A stretch of DNA of 64,000 bases from Isoetes taiwanensis (GCA_021234155.1 JAJEKV010000171.1:240978-304977), one strand, 5' to 3'. Shown: positions 46,809 to 59,704, counted from the stretch's first letter. The notes: generated from the letters alone by a model not told the origin. Numbers and translations are program-made.

Positions 46809-48479
46809 GTGACATTTGAGCAAATGGAAGGTGTTCAAAATGTGTAAAAGTTCAGACCCTGTGTAACTTACTAACAATATTTTGATATAAGCAGCATTCA
46901 TTCTTTTTTATTAAGTTTTGCATTGGGCAAAAGTTTATCAATACAAGGAATTTATCACGGCGGCCCTCTTTTATCTGTGTTTAGGAAAGTGAGGCGGAGG
47001 GCCACGTCTGGGAACTTACGCCACCAACAGGTTCCTTATGGGCACTCTTATTTAGATATTATCTATTAGGACTTGCAATTGAACTTCAAAAGTTTGCACG
47101 GTGTGATTTGGATATGCGTTAGATGTGCAAGAATGTTTGACTTAAAAGGTAGACTATGGGTTGGAGGATGTAGGTTTAAACCACGAGTTCGGGTTAAGGA
47201 TGCCTACATGCGGTAATTCTTAAACTAAATACCCATAGTTCCAAATAGACCATCCTTATAAGCGAGTACTTGGAACTATTCTATCGAGTCTAACCTTCAT
47301 ATTCTTGGGTGGCCTACCAATCCTAATACGCTTGGCTGGCCTAAATGGCGAGGCTGAAACAACCTTGAAGGTCGTCCGTTTCTTAAAAGGTTGAGTTTCT
47401 TAAAGGTTGAGGTGGGTTTTTTTTTTATTTTGGGGTTTGTTTATCACAGACATTTATTTTTAGAGAGTCCGGTGGCGAACCTGATTTTCTTGCGCAAAGG
47501 AGCGGAACATGGCTTTCTTGAAGAGCAGAACAGGGCTTTTTTGAAGAGTTTCTTGAGGAGGGCTGCGATGGTTGTGCCATGGGGGTGATTCAGTCGCGGA
47601 TGGCAATGGTGTTGCGCTGTTTCTTGTCACTAAATCAGATGTTTGTATGCTTCTTATCTGTAACTGGTTGGTATTACTAGGGTTCGACTCCCCAACCAAT
47701 AAGCTATGGCTGTACTTTTCAGAAGAGATTTCTGAACCTAGAGACGGTTTTTGTTGGTTGGTTGGCCCGTTTATTTGTTCTTCCTTCATTCTTCCTTTTG
47801 CTCAGTTTCTTATTTTGGTTTTTGTTCTGAATTTGTGGACATCCGATTGTGTACCTCCGGATCTTTGTTGCTTCACCGGAGCTTTTCAGGTTGCAGCTCT
47901 GGGCCATTCGAATGCTCGTATTTGGTCTTTGTGTATTTATTCGTATTTAACAAATCCTACGGTTTATAATCCAATGGTTTAGCAAAAGGGGTATGGGTTA
48001 GACATTAAGGTATGGGTTATAAGGTATGGGTTACACATAAGGTATGACTCGTATGTATTTTTATAAGTGCCCCCTTGCAAAATTACCATTACTATGCCTT
48101 GCTCTATAAATTTAGTGTTGTTCACTGTGCAAAATTACCATTATTATCATATGCTTGGCATGGGGCGAAGTTTGTGTTGGATGATGGAGATCATTCAAAT
48201 GAGGATAATAAGTCAATACAATCGTATTGTTTGGGGATGAAAATTATGTACAATTTAGAATATTGGTAAAAAATACATTCGCTTGGACATTAATCAAGAT
48301 CAACAATTACATATTCGGTGTGACAAATACAATGTGGTTTCAACATGCTACAAAATGGAATTGTTATTGTATAATCTCACTTTGTTGAAGTGAAGGACTG
48401 AGATATATGGTAATGGGCAAATTGATTACATAGAGAGGGGATTACTTCATATATTCAGGATAACTTCACGTAATCCAAA
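46809..48479. other. Intergenic DNA, no gene recognised
   Basis: The PP2C 3'UTR probably covers the first 150 bp. Frames at 47391-47982 on both strands are short and show no family motif. Short AAGGTATGGGTTA repeats occur near 47987-48045. Confidence 0.5.
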
Positions 48480-48489
48480 AAGAGGCTGC

Positions 48490-48961
48490 AGATGGAACAT
48501 CTCCATCACTATATATCTCAGACATCTCTAGCATCATTCCATGACAAGGTATTATTTCCGTTTAGTTTAGAATAAAGTTCCTGCTGTTGGAATACACCTG
48601 ACTGCACAATTTCTGGCTGAAACTCAATCTGGTCTGATGCTTCACAGACTCTCCTCCAACAGGCCAAGCAATCTGCTGGATCAGCAACACCAATAACATC
48701 AAGATTCATTACTTGTACTCCAGCAACCCCGTCACCTGCAAGCTATAGCCTTTGCCTAATCCCTACTGTATTCGGCCCTCTTTGGTCCTTCGATCTGCCC
48801 CCCCACACAAACTGCGCACAGAAAAAAATGTAGCGTCCGTTTCTTTTCCCTGAATATATATTCTGTGGCTTATCTCCACCGCCTTGTAATCTTCGCCCAC
48901 GTGTCTACTGGGGTCCCTTGAGCCATGCAATTTATATTTCAATAAAGACTAAAAACCAACA
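48490..48961 (-). repeat. 3' LTR of the Copia element
   Basis: It starts at 48961 on the minus strand with TGTTGGTTTTTAGTC right after the polypurine tract. The far end is uncertain (about 48487-48541) because no partner LTR is present for comparison. A short open frame within it (48709-48518) is non-coding LTR sequence. Confidence 0.7.
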
Positions 48962-49225
48962 AACTCCCCCTTTAGCCTTTATAATCCATGACCCCCACTA
49001 GATTTTTTGCTGTCATTAGTTTAGGTTCAGAAAGAACTTTCGTGAGCATTCCCGCCTGCTGAAGCTTTGTGGGAATATGCATTATGTTTATCTCTCCCTT
49101 TTCCACTTCATCTCGTATGGAAGTGATGGTGTATATCGATATGCTTTGTTCGGGAATGATGAACTAGATTCTTGGTCATCGCCACCCCGTTCTTATTATC
49201 ACAATAGCTCCATTTGACGAATTCC

Positions 49226-50501
49226 CTAATTTCTTGAAGATTTCTGTAGAGTTCTAAAGCCGCCATGGATCTTTGCTACATATTCCACCTCTGCGCTGGA
49301 TTTGGCAACACATTCTTGCTTTTTACTTGCCCATGATATTGTAGTATTCCCGAGTTTGCACAGATAATCCGAGGTGGATTTTCTGTCATCAACATCTCCT
49401 TCCCAATCTGCGTCTGCATATCCAATCAACTTGCTATCTGTACCTTTCGAAAAGCACACACAATCCCTTCAAATACCGGAGTACTCTCTTCGCCGCTACC
49501 CAATGCTGTACCTCAGGATTATTGCAAAATCTGCTAAGAAAATTGACTGCATACATAATATTTGGTCGAATACAATTTGCAATGTGCAGTAAGCAACCAA
49601 TCAATGATCTATAAGGCTTAGCTTTCATTTCTTTGATTTCCTTTGATGTCTTTAGACATATTTCTCTGCAAATTTTTACTCCCGAAGCAATAGGTGTTTT
49701 TGCTGAATTACAATCAAGCATCCTGAATCTGGCTAATACCCCTATAATATTTTGCTCCAGTGTAAGGTAAAGCAATTCCTGTTCTCTACTCCGTCAAACT
49801 TCCATTCTCAGTAATTTCTCGAGATTTTCCACGTCTGTCATCTGATATCGACCCTTCAGCAATGCCTTGCAATCCTCCAGCAATTCTTTGTCATTGCTCA
49901 CAATGATACAATCATCCACATAGAGTGCCATAATCAAACATTTGTCCCCCTTCCTTTTCATGTATAAATTCCCTTCAGTTTTTAATTTTGTAAATCCTGC
50001 AGAAATCAAGAATCTATTCATGCACAAATACCATTGCCTAGCAGCTTGCCTAAGCCCATAAACTGCCTTCTTCAATTTGCATACCATGTTCTGACCTTGT
50101 TCATAGCCTTGTGGCTGCTACATGTAAATTTCTTCGTCTAAATCTCCATTCAAGAATGTAGTTTTGACATCTATATGATTTATCTCCATGTCATTTTGTA
50201 CTGCAATTGCAATGAGTGCTCTCAGACTAGTTATTTTGACTATGGGCAAGAAAGTATCTTTATAATCCACGCCTTCTTCTTGGGTATATCCCTTTGCAAC
50301 CAACTTCGCCTTATATCGTTCTATTGATCCATCGGCCTTTCTTTTAATTTTGAAAATCCACTTGCTTTCCATAACATTCTTGTTCTTTGGCCGTTCTACG
50401 AGTTCATATGTGCCTGTCCTCTTAAATGAATCCAATTCATTCTGCATGGCCTCTTTCCACCGATCCACATCTATTCCTTTTAAGGCTTGTTCCATGTTCA
50501 T
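49226..50501 (-). pseudogene. Copia reverse transcriptase and RNase H
   Basis: Frame 50501-50118 starts MNMEQALKGIDVDRWKEAM and contains KWIFKIKRKADGSIERYKA, LVAKGYTQEEGVDY and INHIDVKTTFLNGDLDEEIYM-type motifs of the Copia RT fingers and palm. Frame 50087-49794 contains KLKKAVYGLRQAARQWY and the catalytic box YVDD. Frame 49775-49434 has RSLIGCLLHIAN and NIMYAVNFLSRF. Frame 49459-49226 holds the RNase H motif GYADADWEGDVDDRKSTS and ISWASKKQECVAKSSAEVEY. Four frames are needed, so the polyprotein is broken. Together they would copy the retrotransposon RNA into DNA in cytoplasmic particles. Confidence 0.9.
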
Positions 50502-50690
50502 CTATACAAGACAAAATTTTAGGTTTCCTTAGTCTAGTTGTCTTTCCACTTTCTTCCCTACTGTACAACCTCGTATCAAATGGTATTTCGGCTTTTAGAC
50601 GCTCTGCATCGCCACGCCAAATTCTTCTACTACTTTCCCTTCCGAATGTCCAGTTTCTGGTGCACTATCGGTGTTAAAAATTTCATGCAC

Positions 50691-52118
50691 TATTCTTGCA
50701 AGCACAGGCTTTGGCAGCCAAATTTGTTTGGCGGACATTACAAGGTGAGTCCTCCGAAGCATCTCCCGCTTTAAAATTTGTATCTTACTGGTTGAAGCAA
50801 GGCAAGCTCCTGCACAAACCTTCCCTCCCTAGAGATGAGCTGGGCTCCCTATATTATGGCTTTAAGGTGGCCCCTGGCACGTCCTCAGGTATGAGAAAGA
50901 TCCTCCAGGCATGGGGACAGGTGCTCCATCTATTCACGCCCATGGATCCTCCTGAGAATGCAGGTGGATTTAGCTTATTCTGGAACATCAAGATCTGGGA
51001 GAGAAATGGTCTTCCTTTGGCTCTCTCACACCCTCGTATTTTCGTCAAATGGAAGAGCTCACGGAATAACAATCTTTGCAACATCTCCGGGCTAATGGTA
51101 AGTGGATATCTTTGGACCACATTCAAGGATAGAATCCTGGGCTCTCGGAGAAGGAGACCGTAAAGTCTTTGAAGGAAATCTTATGGAATGCTACCAATTT
51201 ATCACGGTACCATGGGGCCTTGTGAGAAATGGCTACTTGATGGGCAAACCACGTATAGTGTGGCAAAGATCTATAGCGCCATGTGCGGGATAGTCCCTTG
51301 AAAGTCGAGGAAAGACTAGGAGTGAGTAACTTCGGTAGCTAAGAATGTTTTAGCGAACTCATGGAAAACTATCGTTCCGGGAAGATCCGGTTTTTAGATG
51401 GTTAGCTCTGCAAGGGGACTCGAAGACAAAAGAAAATCTATGTAGCAAGGGTATTGTAAGGGATGATAAGTGTCCTCTTGGTCGTCTAGCTACTGAGAAT
51501 CTCTGAGCACCTATTTCTCTGCCCATGTGTGGGATTTGGGTTCGGATAAGTCTTTGTATAGAGGCCTCCTTGGTAAATCTGGCACTCTGGGTGATCTGGA
51601 AGCATAGGTGTGATGTAGCGCTGGGAGGTCAAGCTGTCTCTATCAGGAAGTTAAAAAACTCCTTCAACCTGGAAGTTGCCTTGATGGCTTTATCACATCA
51701 TAGGAAAAAAGGCAAGGAGTACAATAAGGGGCTTGATAGACTAGGGACCCTGGTGGGGTTCTATTCCTACTTCAAATGCCATTGGGTGGATACTGATAAC
51801 TCTGTTGACGAAGAAGCCACGACTTGTGGATCTCTTCCCTTAACTATTCAGGTTTGAGAATCGCTAAGGGGATCTAACTATGGAATGGAGCGGCCTCTCC
51901 CTGTAGTACCCACCCCTGGGAGAAGAAAGGTGCCTTCCCTTATAGTACCCTACAGGTGGAGAAGATGAGGAGACGCTCTCTATAGTACATTTGTTTTGAC
52001 CCCCTGGAACATCCCTTTTGTTCTACTTACCCTTAAGGGGTACCTATTGTACATATCTTTTCTACTTTCTCTATATATACACATACTTACCCTCAAAAAA
52101 AAAAAAAAAAAAAAAAAA
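50691..52118 (+). mobile_element. 5'-truncated L1 LINE inserted in the Copia element
   Basis: A 24-A tail at 52095-52118 and an 8-bp target duplication TCATGCAC (50683-50690 and 52121-52128, one mismatch if extended) bound the insertion. The plus-strand frame 50696-51163 (…FVWRTLQGESSEASPALKF…, KIWERNGLPL) corresponds to the C-terminal zf-RVT-side part of plant LINE ORF2, and 51525-51857 contains LALWVIWKHRCDVAL from its end. The Copia reading resumes on both sides of the insert, proving the LINE arrived later. Only the last 1.4 kb of the LINE was integrated. Confidence 0.9.
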
Positions 52119-52128
52119 TCTCATGCAC

Positions 52129-53910
52129 CTCCTTTGGCTCAACCTCCGGTTCATGAGATGAACTATCAAACTCTACGACCTCATACACCTCATCGAGTTC
52201 CATGTCTCCTTCCTCATTTATGGTGTTGCTTTCCAAGTCGTCTTCATCCTTCGATTCCATATAGACTTCATTGTCCTTTGAAATTGTGGTCTTTGTTTCT
52301 TTCTCATTGTCCGCCTGATCACTTCCCAAGTATTCTGCTGGTACCCATTCATCTGTTTCCTGTTGACTTAGACTTTTTCTATCTTTATATAAAACACTCT
52401 TATTAAATACTGACATGTACTTTTCGTGTGACAGGTTTATATAATTTGTAAGCATTTGTCTGCTCGTCATAACCTACCAAATAGGTACACACACTTCATC
52501 CAATTTCCTTCTCAACTTTTCTGGTACCAACATATAGGCAAGGTATCCATAGACTCTAAATCGTCGTACAGATTGATTGTCCAATACTCTTCTGGCACCC
52601 CGCCTTTGACAACAACTGTTGGTAACCTATTCTGAATATAACAAGCAGCTGCGACTATTCCCCCCCATAGATTGTTTGGCAAACCTACATGTTTAAGCAT
52701 GGATCTAGCTGCATTCATAATGGTGCGATTTTTGTGTTGCGCCACCCCATTCTGTTGCGATGTATATCCACACATATATTGTCTCCATATCCCTCGTATC
52801 TGGCAATATCAGATGATCTATATTCTCCACCAAGGTCCGACCTTAGACATTTAATTCGTGTCGATGTCTCCCTTTCTACTTCCGCAACATATAAATTAAA
52901 TGCATCAAATACTTGATCCTTGGTTCTTAAAAAATAACATTTAGTACGTCTACTGTAATCATCAATAAAAGTAGCAAAGTAAGACTTTGCTTCTCTACTC
53001 TCAACTTGTATAGGTCCTCCGAATGTACTAATTCAAGCAACTTGTGCACTCCTCTTTCTTTATTTCTAAAGGCCACTCTATTTTGCTTTCCTCGCATGCA
53101 TGCTTCACACACCTCATCAATCTCACTGTCCTCGTAATCAAGCTCATCTAGAAGATTGTGTTTTTTGGCAATTTTGATATTGTTATAGTTTACATGTGCT
53201 AACCTCAAATGCCAAAACTCTAATGCTATCAAGGGGAGATACCTTATTGACATTATCATTGACATCCAATTTAAATAAATTTCCTCTTCTTTGAGCTTCA
53301 ACAATTTAATACCTCCTTTGATGAATTTGCACCCATATTTATGGAAAAATAGGCCATATCCATTATCTACTAGATTGGCAACCGAAATTAAATTAAATAG
53401 CATTCCCGGCACAAATAATGTATCTGGCAAACTCAAAACATTCTTGCCTTTAAGTAAAATCTGCAAACTTTCTTTTCCATGCACCTTCATTGCCCATCTA
53501 CACCGCTTTGCAATCCACACTTGGCTCAATGCATTTCAACATATTAGGCGAGCTCACTATGGAGACTTCAGCTCCAGAATCTACAGTCAAAGTATTAGTT
53601 CTATCCAAGGTTTCCTTTTCATTATTAACTTCTAAGATGCAATGTTTGGTTTCAAAAGAGGAATTGCCTCTTCTGTAAGAGCTCCCACCATCTGTGCTTT
53701 CTTTTTAGACATCTCTCCAACTGCCACTATAATAGCTCGTCCCTTTCCACGATCAAATGAACCATGACCACGTCCTCGGCTCCGTGTTCCTCGATTCAGA
53801 CACTCTGCCTTGGTGTGACCAAATTCCTCGCATCCATAGCATTGAATTTCTGCTCTCTCTTTTCCTCTACCTTTTTCGCGATCTCGACCTCTCTCTCTTC
53901 CTCTTTGCAT
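52129..53910 (-). pseudogene. Copia gag zinc knuckle, protease end and integrase
   Basis: Frame 53910-53632 is Arg/Glu/Gly-rich with the CCHC knuckle CYGCEEFGHTKAEC. Frame 53529-52927 shows VPGMLFNLISVANLVDNG (protease end), the GAG-pre-integrase HLRLAHVNYNN, and CEACMRGKQNRVAF, after which the integrase core begins but is disrupted. Frame 52775-52512 carries YTSQQNGVAQHKNRTIMNAA, the integrase region around the catalytic Glu, and frame 52470 leftward is the acidic linker to the RT. Upstream of 53910 a further gag piece is readable to about 54062 (…DLAMLVRRTTSTLDEAVEAI…). Frameshifts separate all of these. Confidence 0.88.
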
Positions 53911-54080
53911 ACAAGGTTATCGGATGTTCCTCCACTTCCACAGGCATTGTTTTTACCAAAACATCTTGCTCAAGTTCAGTTTTAATTGCTTCCACTGCCT
54001 CATCCAGGGTGGATGTTGTCCTTCTGACTAACATCGCAAGATCTTTGAAAGGCTCCGGTTAATGCCAATACCTTTTATTG

Positions 54081-57000
54081 TTCATTGTAATGCGCTCCAA
54101 CTCCCTCCAAATCATGCAACAACAATTTAAGTTTTCAAATCAAAACTCTCAAACCATCACCTTTTTGGGTTGCACGTAGGGGGCAACCCTCTTGTTGGAG
54201 GCTGGAGTGACGGTTTGAAGGCTTGGATTTATTTTGAGGAAAATATGTTCTGGAATATTCTATGTAACCCGATGCGATCGGTTGGGCTTTTTTAGTCATT
54301 TGCACTTGAATACTACGTTAGCATTTTTGTTTTTGCTTCATGTATGTCCTTTTAACCATTCATTTGGTGTTATTATACATCTAATTTTTTAATTAGGTCA
54401 TGCATTTAAGACTACATTTTGAAATGCTAGCTTTCTATTGCAGTGGTCCTTGAAAACTTCAAAACGGGGAATTTAAAAAGACACCTACAGGAAGAAATAG
54501 AGGAGGAAAAGGAAAAAGGAAATGATCTATAGTTTGTCTAACTAGCTTTGTCTAATTTGTCTAATGAAATGTTTGCACGAAAAACATGTCTAAGAATCAA
54601 AACGCAATGGTATATCTGGAAAGGGTGGAATCTAAAGATATGAAGGCTCATCACCCATACGTGTGGCTTGACTGCTGTTAGCATGCAAATGCCCTCTCTA
54701 ACTCCTTATTTTGCAGGTGGTATTGTGAACAACACCCTACGACCTCTAGTACCAGTTGGTGTGATCCAAAGATGGAGAACTCGATGGAGAAATCTTTGGG
54801 CCACCGATCACGGTGTTCGGCCATCTTTGCGAGAGATTGCTAATGAACTAAGGGCAATGGTCGCATCCCTCCAAACCAAAACCTCGAGGCACAGGCCTAA
54901 AGGTCCATCTTTGTAATTGTTTTGTGTATATTCACTATGTTAAATTGATTTTGTAATTATTCGGGCATATTTCATTTCTAATCTGAAGCCATACTTTTTT
55001 GAGGCATATCATGAGAATAACTGTAGTGTAGGCCCTAAATCTGGGGTGTATTGCATGTGTAAAAGACAAAGAAAGTACATCTTGCTATGGATTTCATCTC
55101 AAAGTTCGGTTAGTCATTGTTTGAGTCATTATTCAAGCTTTTCTTCACACTATGTACATTAAACTACATCAGACAAGCATGAACCTGATTGAGGAAGGCA
55201 TGCTATCTCTTCATCGAGGTCTGATTTGGGGCAGTTTCTAATAGAAGGAATGTCGACTTGTGCAGAATCGTGGCCAAACATAAATACAGTTGAGTTTGTA
55301 CATCAAGAAGGAAATGGCAAATAGTTACTATGGTTGTATTGTCTTAATTGGAAGAGTTAGTAGCTCAAGAAGGAAATCACAACTCCATGTTTATGTCATA
55401 CATACTCCAGGTCGCCAGCTATTGCATAAGGATTCTAATGTGCAAAAGTGACTTTACATTTCCTGGGGGGTTACTCTTTCAAGAACTATGAGAGTCGATT
55501 TCAACTTATTTCTTAACTGAGAAATTCAAGGCTGTTTCTTATGCTAATGTCAATGGTTAAATATCGTCATGGTGCTTTTGCGTAAATATTATAGAAGGTT
55601 AGATTCGATCATTTATTTAAGAGGGCATTCTAGCAAATAAGGCTACTGGGCATTTCAGTGAAGGAGAGCAGGCAGCCTCAAACGGATTCTTAAAACTCCT
55701 GATAAGAAGGCATTCTTAAACATGATCTTTTTGAAGGAAACGAGGTTGAAGTTTTACTAAGTAATATTTTAAGCTAGGTCACGGTCCTTCTCATGCCATC
55801 AAATATTCATGTCAACCATATTTTTGAATAATAAATAAACATGATATGTTTATATATTTGTTTCATAATATCTAGGCTACAGCTACTCTTGATAGGGGAA
55901 TTGCATGAACATATATGAAGCTTCTCCTATACAAATGCCTATTTGCTCATCTCCATCCAACTATAGTGTAATAAACATGGTGTAGCGGCACAATGGGTTG
56001 CCCTTATCGTGTGTTAATGTCTCCATGTGTTAATGTTTTTTCCATTGTGGTGTACTCTCCTGCCAAAGAACACATTCAATTACCATAGCTTGGAATCCAA
56101 TTGAGTGATGTTACATTAGTTACATATGTGCCTTGCTGACAACATTGTTCAATAATGCATTGTGTGTGCATGGTTTGACAAGGAATTGGTGCGCTTGAGC
56201 GTATTTTTCTCGATGGTAGCATCACGTCATGCGATTTCCGAAAGTATATTTCTGTTTCTTCACATGTTTCTTCACATGGTATGTTGATGGTCCAGGGTTG
56301 TCCAGGAGCTCGATATCTGTTTGCTGTTTGAATTCCAGCATAGAGGTCTGTGTGGTTGTCCCCCTCCCTCTGTTTCTTTCAATTTTGGCATGCACGCCAG
56401 TAAACGAATCAGAAGAGACGTTAACGAACAACCATATCTGGAAACAACGATAAACTGTTGAGCAACATCATGGTCATGAATATTTTTACACAAAAGAGTG
56501 CATTTTGCTATTCAAAGTGACCAAACATCCAAAGAATAGTGAATGGACTCTTCTACATGGTTAAAAGGCCCTAACAACATCACTTACTAAGTATATCCCT
56601 GATTTTAATTCCAGATGCTTCCAAAACCTTTGTAACCATATTATCAATAGAAAAGAAAAGAAACACCAAATAAATGAAACCTCCACAATCTATAGAAATG
56701 TGTCCTTTGAACAAACCATCCCTCTCGTTTTAAAAGCCTCATTGCAAACAACAAATCACCCCTCAACAATGATTACATAAACACTTTCAGATGCATACGA
56801 TACATGAATGAAGATGTTAGAATAAAAAACTTTTGAACCTAGGCTAACAATACAAGAAAGTTATTGCTAATTCCAAAGCTCTCGAATAAATCCACTATTA
56901 ACATCCAATCCCATAGGTTTATGCCATACTTTTTATACACAATATTATTGTGAAAGACAAGAAGCGTTAGGAGTAATTGCGCATGTATCAATGGCTACTC

Positions 57001-57347
57001 CAAAAAGCAACCCATTGATGCGTTAGCACCTTGTTTTAATTGCAAATAACGCAATTTTATCTCCAAGATATCAGCTTCCCGATGGAAAGCAATAATAATG
57101 CTCTGCAAATGCAGGGGGATGAAATTGATTCTTCGTTTTGGGAGGACAGAACAGAGTAAAATAATTGGATAGAACCAGCCAAGAAATACAAAGTAAAATA
57201 AAGAAGATATGTCCGGCACTTGGACAATAAAAGATCCGTCATTTGGGAACTATGTCTACGCCCTTGAAGCTTGACAAAGCAAAAAAAATTTGCATTAGTA
57301 AATAAGCTCCTTATTTTCTGAGCTTGCAAACGAGCAAGCAAGCGCAA
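54081..57347. other. 3.2-kb intergenic stretch, no feature recognised
   Basis: I see no gene, TE terminus or tandem repeat. One plus-strand frame (54668-54916, 82 codons, Arg/Leu-rich, QRWRTRWRNLWATDHGVRP) looks slightly protein-like and may be an old transposon scrap, but is unassigned. Short frames near 56.2-56.5 kb overlap on both strands and look random. Confidence 0.5.
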
Positions 57348-58759
57348 AAACAAAAAGGGAAAACTACCAAAATGCCCCTACGAGTTTGGGTAATTACCAA
57401 AATACCCTTATGAGTTTCAAAATTACCAAAATGCCCCTGTTTATAGTATACAATATATATACATACAGTTAAATTACCAAAATGCCCTTCGGACTATACC
57501 AAATACAAGCATGCATCCTCAACGGGCAATCGGCGCCAAAAAGAAGAAAAAAAGGAGGAAAGGATGCGGCGGAAGGAAAACATGCGGCATTTGATGTTCC
57601 CTGAAACGGCTTTCGGGTTATGAATTTCTACCACAAGCACGCAGTGCCCCGCGGTTTTGCTGCAGGTGAAATTTGTTGGAACATGCGACGGGATTGAGAA
57701 ATCGAGGTAAGTCTTCCGAAAATTGATTGTTCTTTCTTTGTTTCTAGAATCTTTCTTGGTTTCTCGATACTTTGCCCCCGCAAAGCTGCCCGCTTGGACA
57801 TACGGTTGGCTGAAAAATCGTTGAAGCAACCCGGTTGTGATTCACATACGCTGTTCCATATTTACGATTCCGCGGTAATTGCAATTTCGGACCAATGAGG
57901 CGCCTTCAAAACTCCATGAATTACCTTGACTTTTCCTAGTTGTCTATCAATAAGCTATTCATCTACCAAAGATCCTTTATGGTGGATCATTTTTTATGTG
58001 TATTAACTTCAACTTGAGCTTCATGAGAAGATAAAAGTCATTCAATGACTGTTCTTGACAGGTAAACTGGGCCGGGAAGAAGGAGCTAAGCCTTCATCAA
58101 GGAACTCATTTGGCACCACTACATTAAGATCCATGGAATGCGAAACAATAGAGCTTGAAAAATTGAGGCATGAATTTTAAAGAAGTCCCTTTAAAGAATT
58201 AAGTCACAGTTTACCAGCGGCACATGTCTTATTGTTGTCTTCTTGTAGAAGCGAGAATAGGAGCAGAAGGTGTAGAGAAGAGGGAACAACATTGTGGAAG
58301 GTGTAACGAGAAGGGACACAATGCTCGTAGTTGTAGAGCTCCTATTCAATGATAAACATGACTTATGTAATCTCTTTGTTGTATTCAAACTTCTATTCTT
58401 GAGGTATTAAGTGCATTGCATAACATTAGTATGTAAGGGCATTTTGGTAATTTAGTTTGGTGTGTAGGGGGTATGTAGATAATTAAGTTTGGTGTGTAGG
58501 GCATTTTGGTAATTAAAGTTTGATGTAAATTGATCAAAATTGGTATGTAAGGGCATTTTGGTAATTAAGTTTGGTGTATAGGGGCATTTTGGTAATTAAG
58601 TTTGATGTGTAGGGGCAAATTGGTAATTTGATTGTATGTTTATTTTATACAGTGTATTTATTTGAGCCAGGGGCATTTTGGTAATTTTGAAACTCATAAG
58701 GGCATTTTGGTAATTACATAAACTCATAGGGGCATTTTGGTAGTTTTCCCAAACAAAAA
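57348..58759. mobile_element. MULE, 1,394 bp, with perfect 9-bp target duplication
   Basis: The element spans 57357-58750. Both ends begin GGGAAAACTACCAAAATGCC and remain inverted copies for about 85 bp, containing three units of the type TTACCAAAATGCCC. The flanking 9-bp direct repeat is AAACAAAAA (57348-57356 and 58751-58759). Inside the right half the unit GGCATTTTGGTAATTAAGTT is amplified tandemly (about 58430-58640), so the right subterminal region is longer than the left. A zinc-knuckle coding tail at 58.2-58.35 kb marks it as a deletion derivative of an autonomous Mutator-like element. Confidence 0.9.
58221..58352 (+). pseudogene. MULE transposase C-terminal exon (CCHC zinc knuckle)
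   Basis: After a pyrimidine-rich TTGTCTTCTTGTAG acceptor (about 58247), the frame reads ARIGAEGVEKREQ then HCGRCNEKGHNARSC, ending RAPIQ and TGA at 58350-58352. C-x2-C-x4-H-x4-C with the sequence GHNxRxC is exactly the knuckle at the C-terminus of plant MuDR-type transposases. The catalytic DDE core and SWIM domain are absent, so this cannot act as a transposase; it is the remnant left after internal deletion. Confidence 0.75.
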
Positions 58760-58837
58760 CAGGGGTTAAGCAAGGGCAAAAACAACGGCTCCCCATTTCC
58801 ATGTTGTATTACGCATCTGCAGTCTGAAAATTTGGCT

Positions 58838-59185
58838 ATGGAAGAAGAGGCCGGAGCAGAGAGAAGATGGGCAGCAAACAATCTAAAAAAGTGTTTTGTA
58901 GCCGCATCCATGATTTTGGTCACAGATTTCTCGCTTTCAGACTGTGAGATCCGTGTACACTCTGGGTTTTTGGATCCTAGGTTAAATTATGTTCTGATTT
59001 TCACAGGCGTAGCTTGTCTATTGGCAAGGAATCTGTTGGCAGTCCATGATCTTGGCCCGAATCGGAGAATCAGAGCATCAAAACTAGCTGGCATCAGAAA
59101 TACCATAGCCAGAAGGATTCAAGATCAAACTCCAGAAACAAGCAAGTCTTGCAACAATCTAACTTACCATCTGGCACTTTGCTAA
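58838..59185 (+). CDS. Hypothetical protein, 115-117 codons, unassigned
   Basis: The frame opens with ATG at 58832 or 58838 (MEEEAGAERRWAANNLKKC) and stops at 59185. It includes a moderately hydrophobic stretch (YVLIFTGVACLLARNLLAV, about residues 50-68) that could be one membrane span, and a basic tail (RRIRASKLAGIRNTIARRI). The start region is less AT-rich and not repetitive. I do not recognise the family, and the open frame may be a single exon of a longer gene or chance. It begins 80 bp after the MULE, which may have cut away its promoter. Confidence 0.3.
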   Translation: MEEEAGAERRWAANNLKKCFVAASMILVTDFSLSDCEIRVHSGFLDPRLNYVLIFTGVACLLARNLLAVHDLGPNRRIRASKLAGIRNTIARRIQDQTPETSKSCNNLTYHLALC

Positions 59186-59704
59186 AATGTTTCCTCTCCT
59201 CTTTCTTGCCTTGTTTTACTTCCTTTCGGATTACTTTCTAACTCATATGTTTCACCTTTGCACTCCTAGGGGACACGATAGCACTTGGATTAATTTAGGA
59301 CTTGTTGTTGTGCATTTTTTCTTATGGCCCAATCTGTTTTTAATATCTTTCTGAAAATCTGGGGATAGCACGGCTACTCTTCAAGAAGAAAGCTTTTAAG
59401 TATGAGAGCTCATTTTTTAGTTAGTCAAGAGCAGGGTGTACAGTTACATATGCGGTTCTGAATTCGGCCCCAAGTGACAGAAATTCTACCTGAGCCAGGC
59501 CTTGGATTAGAGTGACAATCATGGCGCCCAATATCTAGTTCAGATCCTGTAACGATTATGGCTTCTTTGCATCTCACAGCATTCATTTCTAGTTAGAAGC
59601 AAAATGCAATAACAAGAATTTCAGATATTCATCCACCTAGAGTTATTAATTTCTAAGTTCTCATTATTTTATAAGTAAAAATCAATATTATTTTATTCGG
59701 CTTT
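59186..59704. other. Spacer before the tRNA gene
   Basis: Nothing recognisable. There are A/T-rich sequences within the last 60 bp upstream of the tRNA, as usual for plant tRNA promoters. Confidence 0.4.

Larger units (their letters stand above)
48480..54080 (-). mobile_element. Decayed Ty1/Copia retrotransposon, nested by a LINE
   Basis: Gene order on the minus strand is gag zinc knuckle, protease end, GAG-pre-integrase, integrase, reverse transcriptase, RNase H, polypurine tract, 3' LTR: the Copia order (integrase before RT). A polypurine tract CTAAAGGGGGAGT (48962-48975, minus) directly precedes an LTR starting TGTTGGTTTTTAGTC at 48961. The 5' LTR and most of gag are missing on the right side, so it is truncated near 54.08 kb. 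A LINE interrupts it between integrase and RT. Numerous frameshifts and stops make it inactive. Confidence 0.88.

Noticed and set aside
50696-51163. 155-codon plus-strand frame as a host gene
   Set aside because: Sequence type, poly(A) tail and target duplication identify it as the 3' part of a LINE.
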